From: Actinomyces culturomici
GTDB taxonomy: Bacteria > Actinomycetota > Actinomycetes > Actinomycetales > Actinomycetaceae
Assembly (NCBI RefSeq): GCF_900499005.1
Contig: NZ_LS991317.1
Location: 383,216-416,566 of the forward strand
Length of the DNA stretch: 33,351 bases
Direction of reading: 5' to 3'
Each line of letters opens with the position of its first letter. Position 1 is the first letter of the stretch. Both the position numbers and the translations under genes were made by a program. A model generated the notes under the pieces. It did no database searches. It saw nothing but the letters and a program-made list of their open reading frames with translations, and had not been told where the DNA came from. Below are positions 1 to 6,604 of this stretch, in pieces.

Positions 1-1090
1 GCCCCGACCCCTCACCCGAGCCCGACCCGATAGCCGACCCGACCCGCCCCTTCCCGTCCCTACCCGGGGACTGGCCAGTCCGGAGGGCAGCACTGGCCCA
101 GTCGCCCCCCAGTCGATCCCCAGTCGGATGGGCCGCAGGAGCAGCGGGAGCGGTATCCAGCGGATCTCCAATCCGACGGCGATCGACCGTCGGGGGATCA
201 ACGCGGGTCGCTCGACCGCGATCCTCACCGGCAGATGCGGGAGCGGTATCCGACGGATCTCCAATCCGACGGTGATCAGCCGTCGGGGGATCGACGCGGG
301 TCGCTCGGCCGTTCATCTGCCCCGCCCCTGCTTCGTCCGGCTCGGTTCCGTCAAGACCCGGGAGTACGCCCACCGAGGGCGCCTCTGAGGTCGAGGCACT
401 CGAAGCCGCGGCGTCGCCGTCGCGGGAGGACTCCTCGGAGCGCAGCAATCCGCGCTCGGCGAGGTACTTCTGCGACCACCTGCCGTAGACGGGGTGATCG
501 GGTACCGGCAGAAGCCGGTGGTATTGGTCCCAGGAGCCCGTGTCGTCGTCCTGCCGCGCTGAATTGCACGACATGCAGGCGACGACCAGCGTGTCTACGG
601 TTCCCGCCTCTCCCGGATTGAGATGGTCCAGGGTCGCCTTTCGATTGGACGCTTTCCCCGGCCAGATCACCACCTTGCCGCACCAGCGGCAGTTGTCCCC
701 ATCCCTCAAGAGGACCGGCCCCTTGAGGTTCGGGTCGATCGTGTCCTTCGCCCTCTGGCGACTCCACTCCACATCCGCCTTCGAGCGAATGTGGATGTAC
801 TCTGGATCCTCGATGATGCGCAGACGCTGCACTCCGTCCACCTCGATGCGCTCCATCAGCCCTGCGCCGACGCACAGATCGATCAGCGTCTTCGCGTGGG
901 CTCCCCCGTAGAGGAAAGCCGCGCCGAGATCGACGACGTAGTCCGTCATGTGCTTCGCCGAGTAGGCGGCGCACCTCGAGACGAATCCGTGGACCTCGTT
1001 CACGCTCCGCTCATCGGCGCCCGAGAGGCCGGAGACCATCATCAGCTTCGGATGAGTGTCCGACTCATCCCCGTGCCTCACCCACGCCAC
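1..1090 (-). CDS. Phage HNH endonuclease, 3' end cut by window edge
   Basis: Predicted HNH nuclease. In actinobacterial phages such a gene usually sits just upstream of the terminase genes and helps DNA packaging. From a GTG at 1090 preceded by AAGGAGG nine bases away, the frame stays open to base 1. An N-terminal helical region (about residues 1-125) is followed by the HNH core: CRWC at 134-137, LDHLNP at 154-159 (catalytic H156) and ACMSCN at 171-176, so two CxxC knuckles flank the DH. After about residue 200 the protein becomes low-complexity, with two 31-residue repeats and a Gly/Ser/Arg-rich tail. The start overlaps the end of the upstream Cys-rich gene by 26 bases. The core is clear; whether the long repetitive tail is all one protein is uncertain because no stop is visible. 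Confidence 0.82.
   Translation of the reverse strand, partial: MAWVRHGDESDTHPKLMMVSGLSGADERSVNEVHGFVSRCAAYSAKHMTDYVVDLGAAFLYGGAHAKTLIDLCVGAGLMERIEVDGVQRLRIIEDPEYIHIRSKADVEWSRQRAKDTIDPNLKGPVLLRDGDNCRWCGKVVIWPGKASNRKATLDHLNPGEAGTVDTLVVACMSCNSARQDDDTGSWDQYHRLLPVPDHPVYGRWSQKYLAERGLLRSEESSRDGDAAASSASTSEAPSVGVLPGLDGTEPDEAGAGQMNGRATRVDPPTADHRRIGDPSDTAPASAGEDRGRATRVDPPTVDRRRIGDPLDTAPAAPAAHPTGDRLGGDWASAALRTGQSPGRDGKGRVGSAIGSGSGEGSG
144..311. repeat. Two 75-bp direct repeats, 93-bp period, inside the HNH gene
   Basis: Bases 144-218 recur at 237-311 with about 90% identity. The period of 93 bp is exactly 31 codons, so the HNH frame is kept and the repeat encodes GRATRVDPPT-type units twice. The substitutions are scattered, which suggests an older tandem duplication rather than an assembly error. 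Confidence 0.85.
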
Positions 1091-1487
1091 AGACGATCAC
1101 CTCCTTGAACGCATCGAACAGGTCGAGCTGAACTCCCGGAAGGTCCGCGCCGAAGTGCCCTGCCCGCCAGCACGCGCAACGCTCGTCATGCGCGATTCGT
1201 GCATCGAAGAAGGGCGCAGACCCGAATGCGGTTCCCCGAACCGACCCGATCCAACCGATCGGTGAGTCCGCCATCTTCGTCTTCCAGTCTTCAGGAACGT
1301 CTCTCCGCTCGTACGGGCACAAGTCGTGCCGGCCGCCAGCGCAGTAGCCGCACCGCCCGTACTCGCACGGGCAATGCAACCGCCCTTCGTGAAGCAGGTA
1401 GACGAGCTCCTTGCGCATCGCTGGCGTCCACACGCTCTCCCGTATCGCCTCCGCTGTCACCTCATCCACGAGCGGCGCCACGACCAC
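1065..1487 (-). CDS. Small Cys-rich phage protein (DUF6248-like)
   Basis: About 140 residues. A cysteine/histidine cluster runs CPCEYGRCGYCAGGRHDLC and a second CxC lies near residue 110, which suggests a bound zinc. The CxC...CxxGxHDxC pattern resembles a family I recall as DUF6248 in streptomycete phages; that match is from memory. Its function is unknown. The GTG at 1487 is the most upstream start after the antirepressor stop in the same frame; other GTGs at 1481 and further in are possible and none has a strong Shine-Dalgarno. It lies between the antirepressor and the HNH gene and overlaps the HNH start by 26 bases, so it is probably cotranscribed. Confidence 0.6.
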   Translation of the reverse strand: MVVAPLVDEVTAEAIRESVWTPAMRKELVYLLHEGRLHCPCEYGRCGYCAGGRHDLCPYERRDVPEDWKTKMADSPIGWIGSVRGTAFGSAPFFDARIAHDERCACWRAGHFGADLPGVQLDLFDAFKEVIVCGVGEARG

Positions 1488-1560
1488 TTCTCGAAGGGGC
1501 CCCGCTCGTCGAGGCGCCCGCGCAGACGTGCAATCCCAGCGGCATTCCGAGTCTCCGCAT
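1462..1560 (-). CDS. Doubtful 32-aa ORF coupled to antirepressor stop
   Basis: An ATG at 1560 overlaps the antirepressor TGA (TGATG) and opens a 32-codon frame ending at 1462, inside the start of the Cys-rich gene in another frame. The only support is the coupling arrangement, which recurs throughout this operon. The product (MRRLGMPLGLHVCAG...) has no recognisable feature. It may serve only to deliver ribosomes to the next gene, or be chance. Confidence 0.2.
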   Translation of the reverse strand: MRRLGMPLGLHVCAGASTSGAPSRSGRGAARG

Positions 1561-2399
1561 CACGCCTCCACCAGCTCCCGCTTCTCCACGAACCCGACGA
1601 GCTCCTCGTTCAACCGCAGCCCGCGGTGATGCAACCACCTCGCGAGCCGCACCTCCGGCTCCCCTGGCCGCACCCTCGGCCGCTCCCGGCGCACGCCCTC
1701 CGAATCGATCGACGCGCGCAAGTAGATGAACTCCTTGCCCTTCGCGGTCGGATACATGTGCTGGGGCCCGTTCTTCACGTGCCCGCGCGCATCGCGCCCC
1801 CGCGTGCCCCGCTGATCGATGAGCAGCCCCGTCGCGTAGAGGAACTCGAAGAACGCCTTCGCCCCGACCTCCGAGAAGTAGTGCTTGTGGAACTCCGTCA
1901 ACGTCGGCCCGTCGGCCGCCTCGATCGCCCTCACCGTCTGCGCCGCGGCCGCCGCCCGCTCCTCCGCCTCCGTGACCTGCCCGCGCGCCTCCTCGAGGAC
2001 GCGGTTCGCCTCCACGAGGGCCGCGGCCATCAACTGCTCCCCGCTCATCGACGAGGACGAGGCCGGCGCCCTGCCAAACGAGTACGACCCCGTCCTGCGG
2101 ATCGACGGGAGAACCTCGTGCGTCACCCACCGCTTGAAGTCAGATGTCTTCCTTCCACGGCTCCCGAAGATCGCTTGATACAGCCCCGCCTCGGAGATGA
2201 TGGACATCTTCTGGATTCCTCCAGGGGTACGCACTTCTGCGTACCCCTTCTCGTCCTCATCGAGGCTACGAGTCATCTCCGGTGCTGCCCTGTACCCGAG
2301 GATCTTGGCGACGTCGGACGCGACGAACCACGGCTCGCCCTCGTCGTCGATGTGAACGCGGACCGGGGAGTCCCCGTAGAACTTCGTGAGGTCATGCAT
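1560..2399 (-). CDS. Phage antirepressor, Bro-N plus KilAC-like
   Basis: 279 residues from ATG 2399. Residues about 8-105 form a Bro-N domain: VRVHIDDEGEPWFVASDVAKILGY, SEAGLYQAIFGSR, then FKRWVTHEVLPSIRRTGSY. A short coiled coil follows (EEARGQVTEAEERAAAAAQ), then a C-terminal domain of KilAC/ANT type (LTEFHKHYFSEVG...GTRGRD...HMYPTAKGKEFIYLR). Such proteins bind DNA and antagonise prophage repressors. GAAGGAGGAG sits just before ATG 2399. The frame is also open upstream to ATG 2573, which is coupled by TGATG to the preceding gene, so a 337-residue form is possible. Family assignment is firm; the start is not. Confidence 0.85.
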   Translation of the reverse strand: MHDLTKFYGDSPVRVHIDDEGEPWFVASDVAKILGYRAAPEMTRSLDEDEKGYAEVRTPGGIQKMSIISEAGLYQAIFGSRGRKTSDFKRWVTHEVLPSIRRTGSYSFGRAPASSSSMSGEQLMAAALVEANRVLEEARGQVTEAEERAAAAAQTVRAIEAADGPTLTEFHKHYFSEVGAKAFFEFLYATGLLIDQRGTRGRDARGHVKNGPQHMYPTAKGKEFIYLRASIDSEGVRRERPRVRPGEPEVRLARWLHHRGLRLNEELVGFVEKRELVEA

Positions 2400-2573
2400 G
2401 GAGGGCTCCTCCTTCGACTGATGGTGCTGTGCTGAGAAGGCGGCGCGAATGCGCTCGTTGCGCTCGAGGCGGGCCTGCCTCAAGAAGTCGGCCCTGGCGA
2501 GCTCGGCGACGATCTCGACGTCGAGGGCGAGCAGGATGCGATCCTTCTCCGCCTGAGAGGCGAACTCCTTCAT
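2400..2573 (-). other. In-frame upstream extension of the antirepressor
   Basis: A 58-codon stretch beginning MKEFASQAEKDRILL, open into the antirepressor with no stop. Its ATG (2573) overlaps the TGA of the gene before it (TGATG). It is strongly helical and charged (ELARADFLRQARLERNERIR). It may be a formerly separate small gene that lost its stop, or the N-terminus of a long antirepressor isoform. The internal ribosome-binding site is itself translated as SKEEP. Confidence 0.5.
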
Positions 2574-2812
2574 CACCAGACCACCTCCGAAGAGTCGAAG
2601 GCGAGGCCGGCGGCCTCGATGAGCCCGTTGGCGAGCTGAAGGGCCTCCAAAGGCGTGAGGACGAACGGCCCCTCGGGGACCTCGACGAGGACGCGGTCGC
2701 CCTCCGCGTAGATCGCCTCGGTGACCGGCGCGGGCTGGGGTCCCCACTCTTCGGGGAGGACTCCTGGGATGCACGCGAGGAATGTGCGAGTACAGGTATG
2801 CGAATCGGCCAT
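2573..2812 (-). CDS. Hypothetical phage protein, 79 aa
   Basis: Starts at ATG 2812, with AAGGAG nine bases upstream, and ends in a TGATG overlap with the antirepressor extension. The second half (GDRVLVEVPEGPFVLTPLEALQLANGLIEAAG) reads like a small beta-hairpin followed by a helix. I do not recognise a family. It is the first gene after a ~300-base gap in the operon, so it may be transcribed from its own promoter in that gap. Confidence 0.6.
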   Translation of the reverse strand: MADSHTCTRTFLACIPGVLPEEWGPQPAPVTEAIYAEGDRVLVEVPEGPFVLTPLEALQLANGLIEAAGLAFDSSEVVW

Positions 2813-2860
2813 GATGAGCCGCTCCTTCGGTCTACTGAACCAATAGGTGCGACCTCTGCA

Positions 2861-3026
2861 CCGTTTTCAGCGGCGCGCGGGTCGGGAGCTGAAAAGCCGT
2901 CAGTAGCCGGCCCCGGGTATTCCCCCGCTGGGCGGGGTCTTGTATTCCCACGGACTCCCGACGCATGAAGCGCCGACAAGGAAGCCGCACTCTCGTGGCG
3001 GCATCCGCTACTGATGGACTTTTCAG
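2861..3026. repeat. Inverted-repeat cluster in the 2813-3110 intergenic gap
   Basis: No convincing gene lies in 2813-3110. Three related copies of a CTGAAAAG element do: 2861-2871 (CCGTTTTCAGC), 2888-2907 (GCTGAAAAG...CAGTAGC) and, inverted, 3007-3026 (GCTACTGATGGACTTTTCAG). The last two form a ~20-base inverted repeat with one mismatch and one indel; the first two form an 8-base perfect stem with a 16-base loop. A short GC hairpin (CCCCGCTGGGCGGGG) lies between them near 2923-2937. The gap separates two parts of the early operon, so these may be operator sites, a processed leader or a terminator region. Confidence 0.55.
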
Positions 3027-3110
3027 ATCCATCACCTACGGTAGCAGCCGCGAGGGCGACTGTGGAAGATTCACGGTCACGTTGCGACGAGAAGGCAGCC
3101 AGCACGATAC

Positions 3111-3497
3111 TCACCGCTCTCCCCGCGCGTCTTCGCCGACGATGACCCCGGTAGCGGCGTCGATCGCCCCGTCCTCTGTGAGGATCGTCTGGGCGCCGAC
3201 GACGCGGAACCCGATCGTCGTCTGCCGGCCGAGGTCGCGGAGGTTCCCCTCGTCGTCGACGAGGAACTCGTGCGGATCCCGCTTGAACTCCGGCAGCCTC
3301 ACGCTGATCCGATCGACGATCTCGACCGTGTCGTCGGAGGCGAGCTGGACCTTCAACGCGAGCGTGAGCTGGCCCTGCCGGCCCGTCTGCTGGACGCGCT
3401 GGACGATCGCCCGCAGCTCCTCCGACAGCTCGTCCTTCGTTCTCCCGTCGCCGAGGAGCTCGAGCACCTCGACGAACGTCATCTCGCCGGCGCTCAT
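3111..3497 (-). CDS. Hypothetical phage protein, 128 aa
   Basis: ATG 3497 overlaps the previous stop (ATGA), which fixes the start. An N-terminal helical region (MTFVEVLELLGDGRTKDELSEELRAIVQRVQ) precedes a beta-rich region (GQLTLALKVQLASDDTVEIVDRISVRLPEF, then FLVDDEGNL and the DPRQ-like ...LGRQTTIGFR). I recall similar small proteins in early regions of actinobacterial prophages, near nuclease and recombination genes, but no function is established. It is the last gene of the coupled block before the gap at 2813-3110. Confidence 0.65.
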   Translation of the reverse strand: MSAGEMTFVEVLELLGDGRTKDELSEELRAIVQRVQQTGRQGQLTLALKVQLASDDTVEIVDRISVRLPEFKRDPHEFLVDDEGNLRDLGRQTTIGFRVVGAQTILTEDGAIDAATGVIVGEDARGER

Positions 3498-4108
3498 AGC
3501 TTCCCCTGGGTCTTCGCGCACTCGACGATCCTGGAAGCCACCTTGAGTGCGATCCCGACGTTGTCGTGCAGCGCCCGCTCGAGGTCGGCGATGAGCGGAA
3601 GCGGGAGCCTGATCGCCGGATCGCAGGAGAAGAGCTTCCAGCCAGTTCCCCTGACCAGTACTCCCAAACCGTGCGGGGCGTCTTCCGGTAGAGAGATCAT
3701 CCCGTCGGAGTAGACGTGTCCAGGCCCGTCGACGACGAACGCTTGCTTGACCGCAACGACGTAGTAGTCGCCGGGCGCCGACGGCCAGTCAACCTCAGGC
3801 GGCTCCCACTCGCCCTCCGGCTCGGCCGGCGCTTCTACCACCGCCTCGGCCTCGTACGCGTCCTCGTCCTCGTGGCCCTCATCGTCGGCGACGGCTCGGG
3901 CAGCCTCGTCGGCGATCGCCGCCGCCACCTCTTCGAGCTCGAGCTTGAGGATCCTGTGCTCCGCCTTCACCTGCATCTCGACGACCGCGTCGAGGCGGTC
4001 CTCGAGCTCGCCGAGCCGCTCGTCGACGCCCAGGAGCGTCTTGACGAGGCTCCGGCCGACGTCGGAGAGCGCGTGATCGTAGTTCGGGACGTCCGGTCGC
4101 TTGCTCAT
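3494..4108 (-). CDS. Hypothetical coiled-coil phage protein, 204 aa
   Basis: Begins with ATG 4108, overlapping the RusA-like gene stop (ATGA). Residues about 15-70 are a predicted coiled coil (LVKTLLGVDERLGELEDRLDAVVEMQVKAEHRILKLELEEV). An acidic Ala/Glu/Pro linker (about 70-105) leads to a compact C-terminal domain (YYVVAVKQAFVVDGPGHVYSDGMISLPE...WKLFSCDPAI). The layout suggests an oligomer with a small globular head. No family is recognised. Its place between RusA-like and other early genes suggests a role in replication or recombination, by position only. Confidence 0.65.
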   Translation of the reverse strand: MSKRPDVPNYDHALSDVGRSLVKTLLGVDERLGELEDRLDAVVEMQVKAEHRILKLELEEVAAAIADEAARAVADDEGHEDEDAYEAEAVVEAPAEPEGEWEPPEVDWPSAPGDYYVVAVKQAFVVDGPGHVYSDGMISLPEDAPHGLGVLVRGTGWKLFSCDPAIRLPLPLIADLERALHDNVGIALKVASRIVECAKTQGKL

Positions 4109-4497
4109 GAGAGGTCTCCTCCGATTTCCGTCAGTGTGAGAACGATCCGGTGAAAGCCCACCGGCAGGCTGCGCAGCATCTCCCCCTGGAGGTGCTCCGG
4201 ACCGACGACGTGCATGTAGTCGTCATCGATGAGAACGCCGGCGTCGCGCAGGCCGTCGACGAGAGGCTTCGTCGAGTCGGCCGCGTTGGCCGGATCCGAC
4301 CGCCTCGTCACCCGTGGATGAATGACCGCGACGATCCGGACGAGACCCGTCATCGGCTTCATTCCCTGCGAACGCGCGAGATAGGCCGCACGAAGACGCA
4401 GCGCCGCGACACGAGACGCCCTCGCAAGCGGCATGAACCGGTCGTTCGCCGTCAACCACTCGTTGCCCGGGATATCGACCTCAAGCACCTGCTCCAT
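4105..4497 (-). CDS. RusA-like Holliday junction resolvase
   Basis: 130 residues from ATG 4497, which overlaps the upstream TGA (TGATG). The RusA fold signature is visible: an N-terminal strand with NEWLTANDR (residues 12-20), a mid-protein basic/acidic stretch RRSDPANAADSTKPLVDGLRDAGVLIDDDYMHV, and a C-terminal strand. RusA enzymes resolve Holliday junctions or branched DNA during phage replication, using conserved Asp residues; here the DP and the DDD of VLIDDD are the candidates. The length is close to the family norm (about 120-140). Confidence 0.8.
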   Translation of the reverse strand: MEQVLEVDIPGNEWLTANDRFMPLARASRVAALRLRAAYLARSQGMKPMTGLVRIVAVIHPRVTRRSDPANAADSTKPLVDGLRDAGVLIDDDYMHVVGPEHLQGEMLRSLPVGFHRIVLTLTEIGGDLS

Positions 4498-4829
4498 CAC
4501 CGCTCCTCCCTCGAGAGGATCGCGGCCTTGTCCTCGAGGAAGCTGGCGAGCTCGCCGATCGCGGACTCCCGCTCCTCGACCGCCGCCGTCTCCTTCTTGT
4601 CGCGAATCTGGGTCGCCACGGACGCCGCGGCGACGATCCACGAGACGAGAACGTCCACCGCCTCGATGAGGTACGCCAGATCATCCGGACACGTCCGGTA
4701 GAACTCCGACCACGCGCGCTCACGCTCCTCATGCGACGCACCCACCTGAGCCCGGTCCACGAACGCGATCGCCGCCAACCGCTCGGCCACCTGGCGCCGC
4801 ACGACGTGCAAATCCTCCGCGCCGCTCAC
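4497..4829 (-). CDS. Hypothetical helical phage protein, 110 aa
   Basis: GTG 4829 overlaps the glutaredoxin-like gene stop (GTGA) and the gene ends in a TGATG overlap with the RusA-like gene, so its frame is supported at both ends. It is predicted almost entirely helical and charged (VVRRQVAERLAAIAF, EERERAWSEFYRTCPDDLAYLIEAVDVLVSWIV, then a Lys/Glu helix). No family is recognised. Confidence 0.65.
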   Translation of the reverse strand: MSGAEDLHVVRRQVAERLAAIAFVDRAQVGASHEERERAWSEFYRTCPDDLAYLIEAVDVLVSWIVAAASVATQIRDKKETAAVEERESAIGELASFLEDKAAILSREER

Positions 4830-5110
4830 GCCGACCTCCTCCCCCGAGACACCCCGAGATGCGCCTTGATCCGATCAGGCCGGAACCCGCTCCACTGATC
4901 GAGCACCCCCTCGTGCGAAGGCCGGTACACCTTCACCACCGGCGCCTCCGAGAACCCCTCGGCCCGCAGCATCTCCATGTACTCCGGCGCATCCACGATC
5001 CCCACGACCGCGTCCAGAGAATCGAGGAGACGCACCGTCGCCTCGCACTGCCCACACCGCGGCTTCGTGAACACCTCGAACACCACCGGCGGCACCATTT
5101 CGACGCTCAT
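4826..5110 (-). CDS. Glutaredoxin/NrdH-like thiol protein
   Basis: 94 residues with a thioredoxin-fold signature: strand VVFEVFTKP, redox motif CGQC (C19, C22), helix TVRLLD, a cis-Pro-type EAPVV near residue 56, and a C-terminal WSGFRPDRIKAHL resembling the WSGF(R/Q)PD segment of NrdH. NrdH delivers electrons to class Ib ribonucleotide reductase, and phages often carry one to support nucleotide supply; whether this copy acts so is inference. ATG 5110 overlaps the upstream stop (ATGA). Confidence 0.85.
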   Translation of the reverse strand: MSVEMVPPVVFEVFTKPRCGQCEATVRLLDSLDAVVGIVDAPEYMEMLRAEGFSEAPVVKVYRPSHEGVLDQWSGFRPDRIKAHLGVSRGRRSA

Positions 5111-5334
5111 GCGCCCGCTCCCTTCTCCTCAACCCACGCCAGCCCCGTCGACTGGTCGAAATGCCTGCGCTCCCACGCCTCACCGCGGATCACGTGATAG
5201 TTCGGCTTGTCGCAGAACACCGTCCTCGGCGCCTTCGCCGACGCCCTCCTGGCCCCGTCCTTCCACGGGACCACCAGGACCGTCTTGGCCGCCCCGCACC
5301 GCGAGGACCCCACCGGATACGCCGACAACGCCAT
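5107..5334 (-). CDS. Hypothetical phage protein, 75 aa
   Basis: ATG 5334 overlaps the previous TGA (TGATG) and the stop overlaps the glutaredoxin-like start (ATGA). The product is basic, with two cysteines (SSRCGAAKTV, TVFCDKPNYHV) and a conserved-looking tail EAWERRHFDQSTGLAWVEE. No function is recognised. Confidence 0.6.
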   Translation of the reverse strand: MALSAYPVGSSRCGAAKTVLVVPWKDGARRASAKAPRTVFCDKPNYHVIRGEAWERRHFDQSTGLAWVEEKGAGA

Positions 5335-5561
5335 CACGGCTCCATCACCGGCGCGAACTGAGGGCAATACGTCTCCCACGCCTCACGTCGCGACGAGAAC
5401 CGCTGACCGGAGTCGTCCCTGACGATCACGAACTCCCACTCCTCGCGCGGACGACGAACGAACCCGCCGTTCCCGTCCGGCATGAAATGGCTCAGGCAGT
5501 GGACTTCCTGTGTCGAGTGATTGACCCCGTGTACCTCGCACCAGTACTCGTCTGCGCTCAC
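5334..5561 (-). CDS. Hypothetical Cys/His-containing protein, 75 aa
   Basis: GTG 5561 overlaps the WhiB stop (GTGA). The N-terminus holds a possible metal site, WCEVHGVNHSTQEVHCLSH, followed by EEWEFVIVRDDSGQRFSSRREAWETY. The second half resembles the preceding small protein's EAWE... segment in style, but no family is known to me. The overlaps on both sides support that it is translated. Confidence 0.6.
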   Translation of the reverse strand: MSADEYWCEVHGVNHSTQEVHCLSHFMPDGNGGFVRRPREEWEFVIVRDDSGQRFSSRREAWETYCPQFAPVMEP

Positions 5562-6040
5562 GCCGCCGTCACCCCCGAACCGGTGAGAGCCTTCGCCCTC
5601 GACCCGGCCGAACGACGCTCGGTGCGGCGAGCCCGCCTATAGCAGGCGCCGCACATCCCGCGCGCTGCCTCCGCCGCGAAGACGGCCCGATCCTCGACCG
5701 ACGTCGACCGCGGCACCAGGAGCCGCCCGCACCCGCCCGAGCACACCGGAAGATCCGGATACTCCGCAGCCAGCTCGACCGGCACCTTCTCCTTCGCTTC
5801 GGCGCTCGCCTGCACCTCGCGGCGCTGGCCCCGCGTCAGCCCACCGCACACGCCCCAGATCTCCGTCACGCCCCTACGAGCATCCACCGACAGAATCCAC
5901 TGCATGCACTCGGCGACCACAGGACAGCTCCGGCACGTCGCCAACGCGGCGGCCACGTCTGCCGGCCGCTCCGAGTAGAACCACTCCGGATCCACACCCG
6001 CAAGACGGCACCGAGCCTCATCCACCCACTCGACGCTCAT
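5558..6040 (-). CDS. WhiB-family iron-sulfur regulator with extra zinc-ribbon tail
   Basis: 160 residues from ATG 6040. The WhiB core is present: C11, then C36-x2-C39-x5-C45 as 4Fe-4S ligands, VDPEWFY, and a modified GVWGG turn (IWGVCGGLT, residues 61-68). WhiB proteins are actinobacterial transcription factors that bind the primary sigma factor, and phage copies can alter host gene expression. Unusual here are a Cys in place of Trp in the GVWGG turn and a C-terminal extension with C100-x3-C104 and C130-x2-C133, resembling a zinc ribbon. The start overlaps the stop of a 35-residue membrane peptide (ATGA). Confidence 0.85.
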   Translation of the reverse strand: MSVEWVDEARCRLAGVDPEWFYSERPADVAAALATCRSCPVVAECMQWILSVDARRGVTEIWGVCGGLTRGQRREVQASAEAKEKVPVELAAEYPDLPVCSGGCGRLLVPRSTSVEDRAVFAAEAARGMCGACYRRARRTERRSAGSRAKALTGSGVTAA

Positions 6041-6144
6041 CGCCGGCTCCCGTCCCACACGACGACCGCCACACCGACCACGCACGGCACAACGACCGCG
6101 ACCAGAAGCTGCACGAACACGCTCCACGGCCCCACGCCGATCAC
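6037..6144 (-). CDS. 35-aa membrane peptide
   Basis: GTG 6144 overlaps the stop of the preceding membrane protein (GTGA), and the TGA at 6039-6037 overlaps the WhiB start (ATGA). The peptide, about MIGVGPWSVFVQLLV followed by AVVVPCVVGVAVVVWDG and SRR, is a single transmembrane helix with a charged C-terminus. Without it there would be a ~100-base hole in an otherwise gapless operon. Function unknown; small membrane proteins of this kind in phages can be holin-like or superinfection factors. Confidence 0.65.
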   Translation of the reverse strand: MIGVGPWSVFVQLLVAVVVPCVVGVAVVVWDGSRR

Positions 6145-6326
6145 CGCCCATCCCACGGATCACGGATCTCGACGACGAGCATCCGCGCCGCCACCGCCGC
6201 GAGAACGAGGGCCGGCACGCACACCCACTCCGACCACCCCAACGGGTTATCCGGAGCCCGCATCGCCAAAGCGAGGAACATCGCCGCCCCCAGCAGAACG
6301 GACGCCGTCTTCACACGCGCGTTCAC
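6141..6326 (-). CDS. Small membrane protein, 61 aa
   Basis: GTG 6326 overlaps the preceding stop (GTGA). Two transmembrane helices are apparent: ASVLLGAAMFLALAM (about residues 8-22) and VCVPALVLAAVAARMLV (about 36-52), joined by a short loop. It sits directly upstream of the 35-residue membrane peptide; the pair could act together, for example as holin-like proteins, though lysis genes normally lie elsewhere. No family match is claimed. Confidence 0.6.
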   Translation of the reverse strand: MNARVKTASVLLGAAMFLALAMRAPDNPLGWSEWVCVPALVLAAVAARMLVVEIRDPWDGR

Positions 6327-6478
6327 TTCGACCCCCTCCGCTTACCCGCAGAAGCCGCCCGCGCCTTCGCGCGAATCCGCCCCGCGTCGAGCCGCTTCAC
6401 GACCCGCTCCTTCTGCCCACCCGGCGGATCGAACGGCATCGACAACCGCCACGCGAGCGTCTTGCTAAGCTCTTTCAT
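6323..6478 (-). CDS. Small basic protein, 51 aa
   Basis: ATG 6478 is preceded by AAGGGAG. The product begins MKELSKTLAWRLSMPFDPPGG and ends in an Arg/Lys/Ala-rich helix (VVKRLDAGRIRAKARAA), as in nucleic-acid-binding peptides. The frame is also open upstream to a GTG at 6601, but the repeat at 6509-6537 lies in that stretch, so the short start is preferred. The stop overlaps the next start (GTGA). Confidence 0.5.
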   Translation of the reverse strand: MKELSKTLAWRLSMPFDPPGGQKERVVKRLDAGRIRAKARAASAGKRRGSK

Positions 6479-6508
6479 GAGTTCGGACTCCCTTTCCTGA
6501 CTCGCTCG

Positions 6509-6537
6509 CCTCTCGGTACGTGCAAGGTGCCGAGGGG
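6509..6537. repeat. Inverted pair of the CCGAGGGG motif, copy 1
   Basis: CCTCTCGGTAC (6509-6519) and GGTGCCGAGGGG (6526-6537) are inverted copies (about 9 of 11 match) with a 6-base spacer, able to form a hairpin. They lie 30-60 bases upstream of the 6478 start on the minus strand. The element is related to those at 6927-6995 and 7877-7926. Confidence 0.6.
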
Positions 6538-6604
6538 CATTTCCCTTTCCACCCGCCCGCGGCCCCGGGGTGCCTCCCATACAGGGGCCGCACGCGAACA
6601 CAGA

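Noticed and set aside
1-70. Short CCCGACCCG-type repeats at the left edge suggesting a CRISPR or tandem array
   Set aside because: Irregular units with no spacers; they are simple GC-rich sequence in the HNH tail or beyond it.
2392-3114. 240-residue minus frame across the intergenic gap and the antirepressor region
   Set aside because: Low-complexity Arg/Ser composition, out of frame with the coupled genes, and it covers the inverted repeats.
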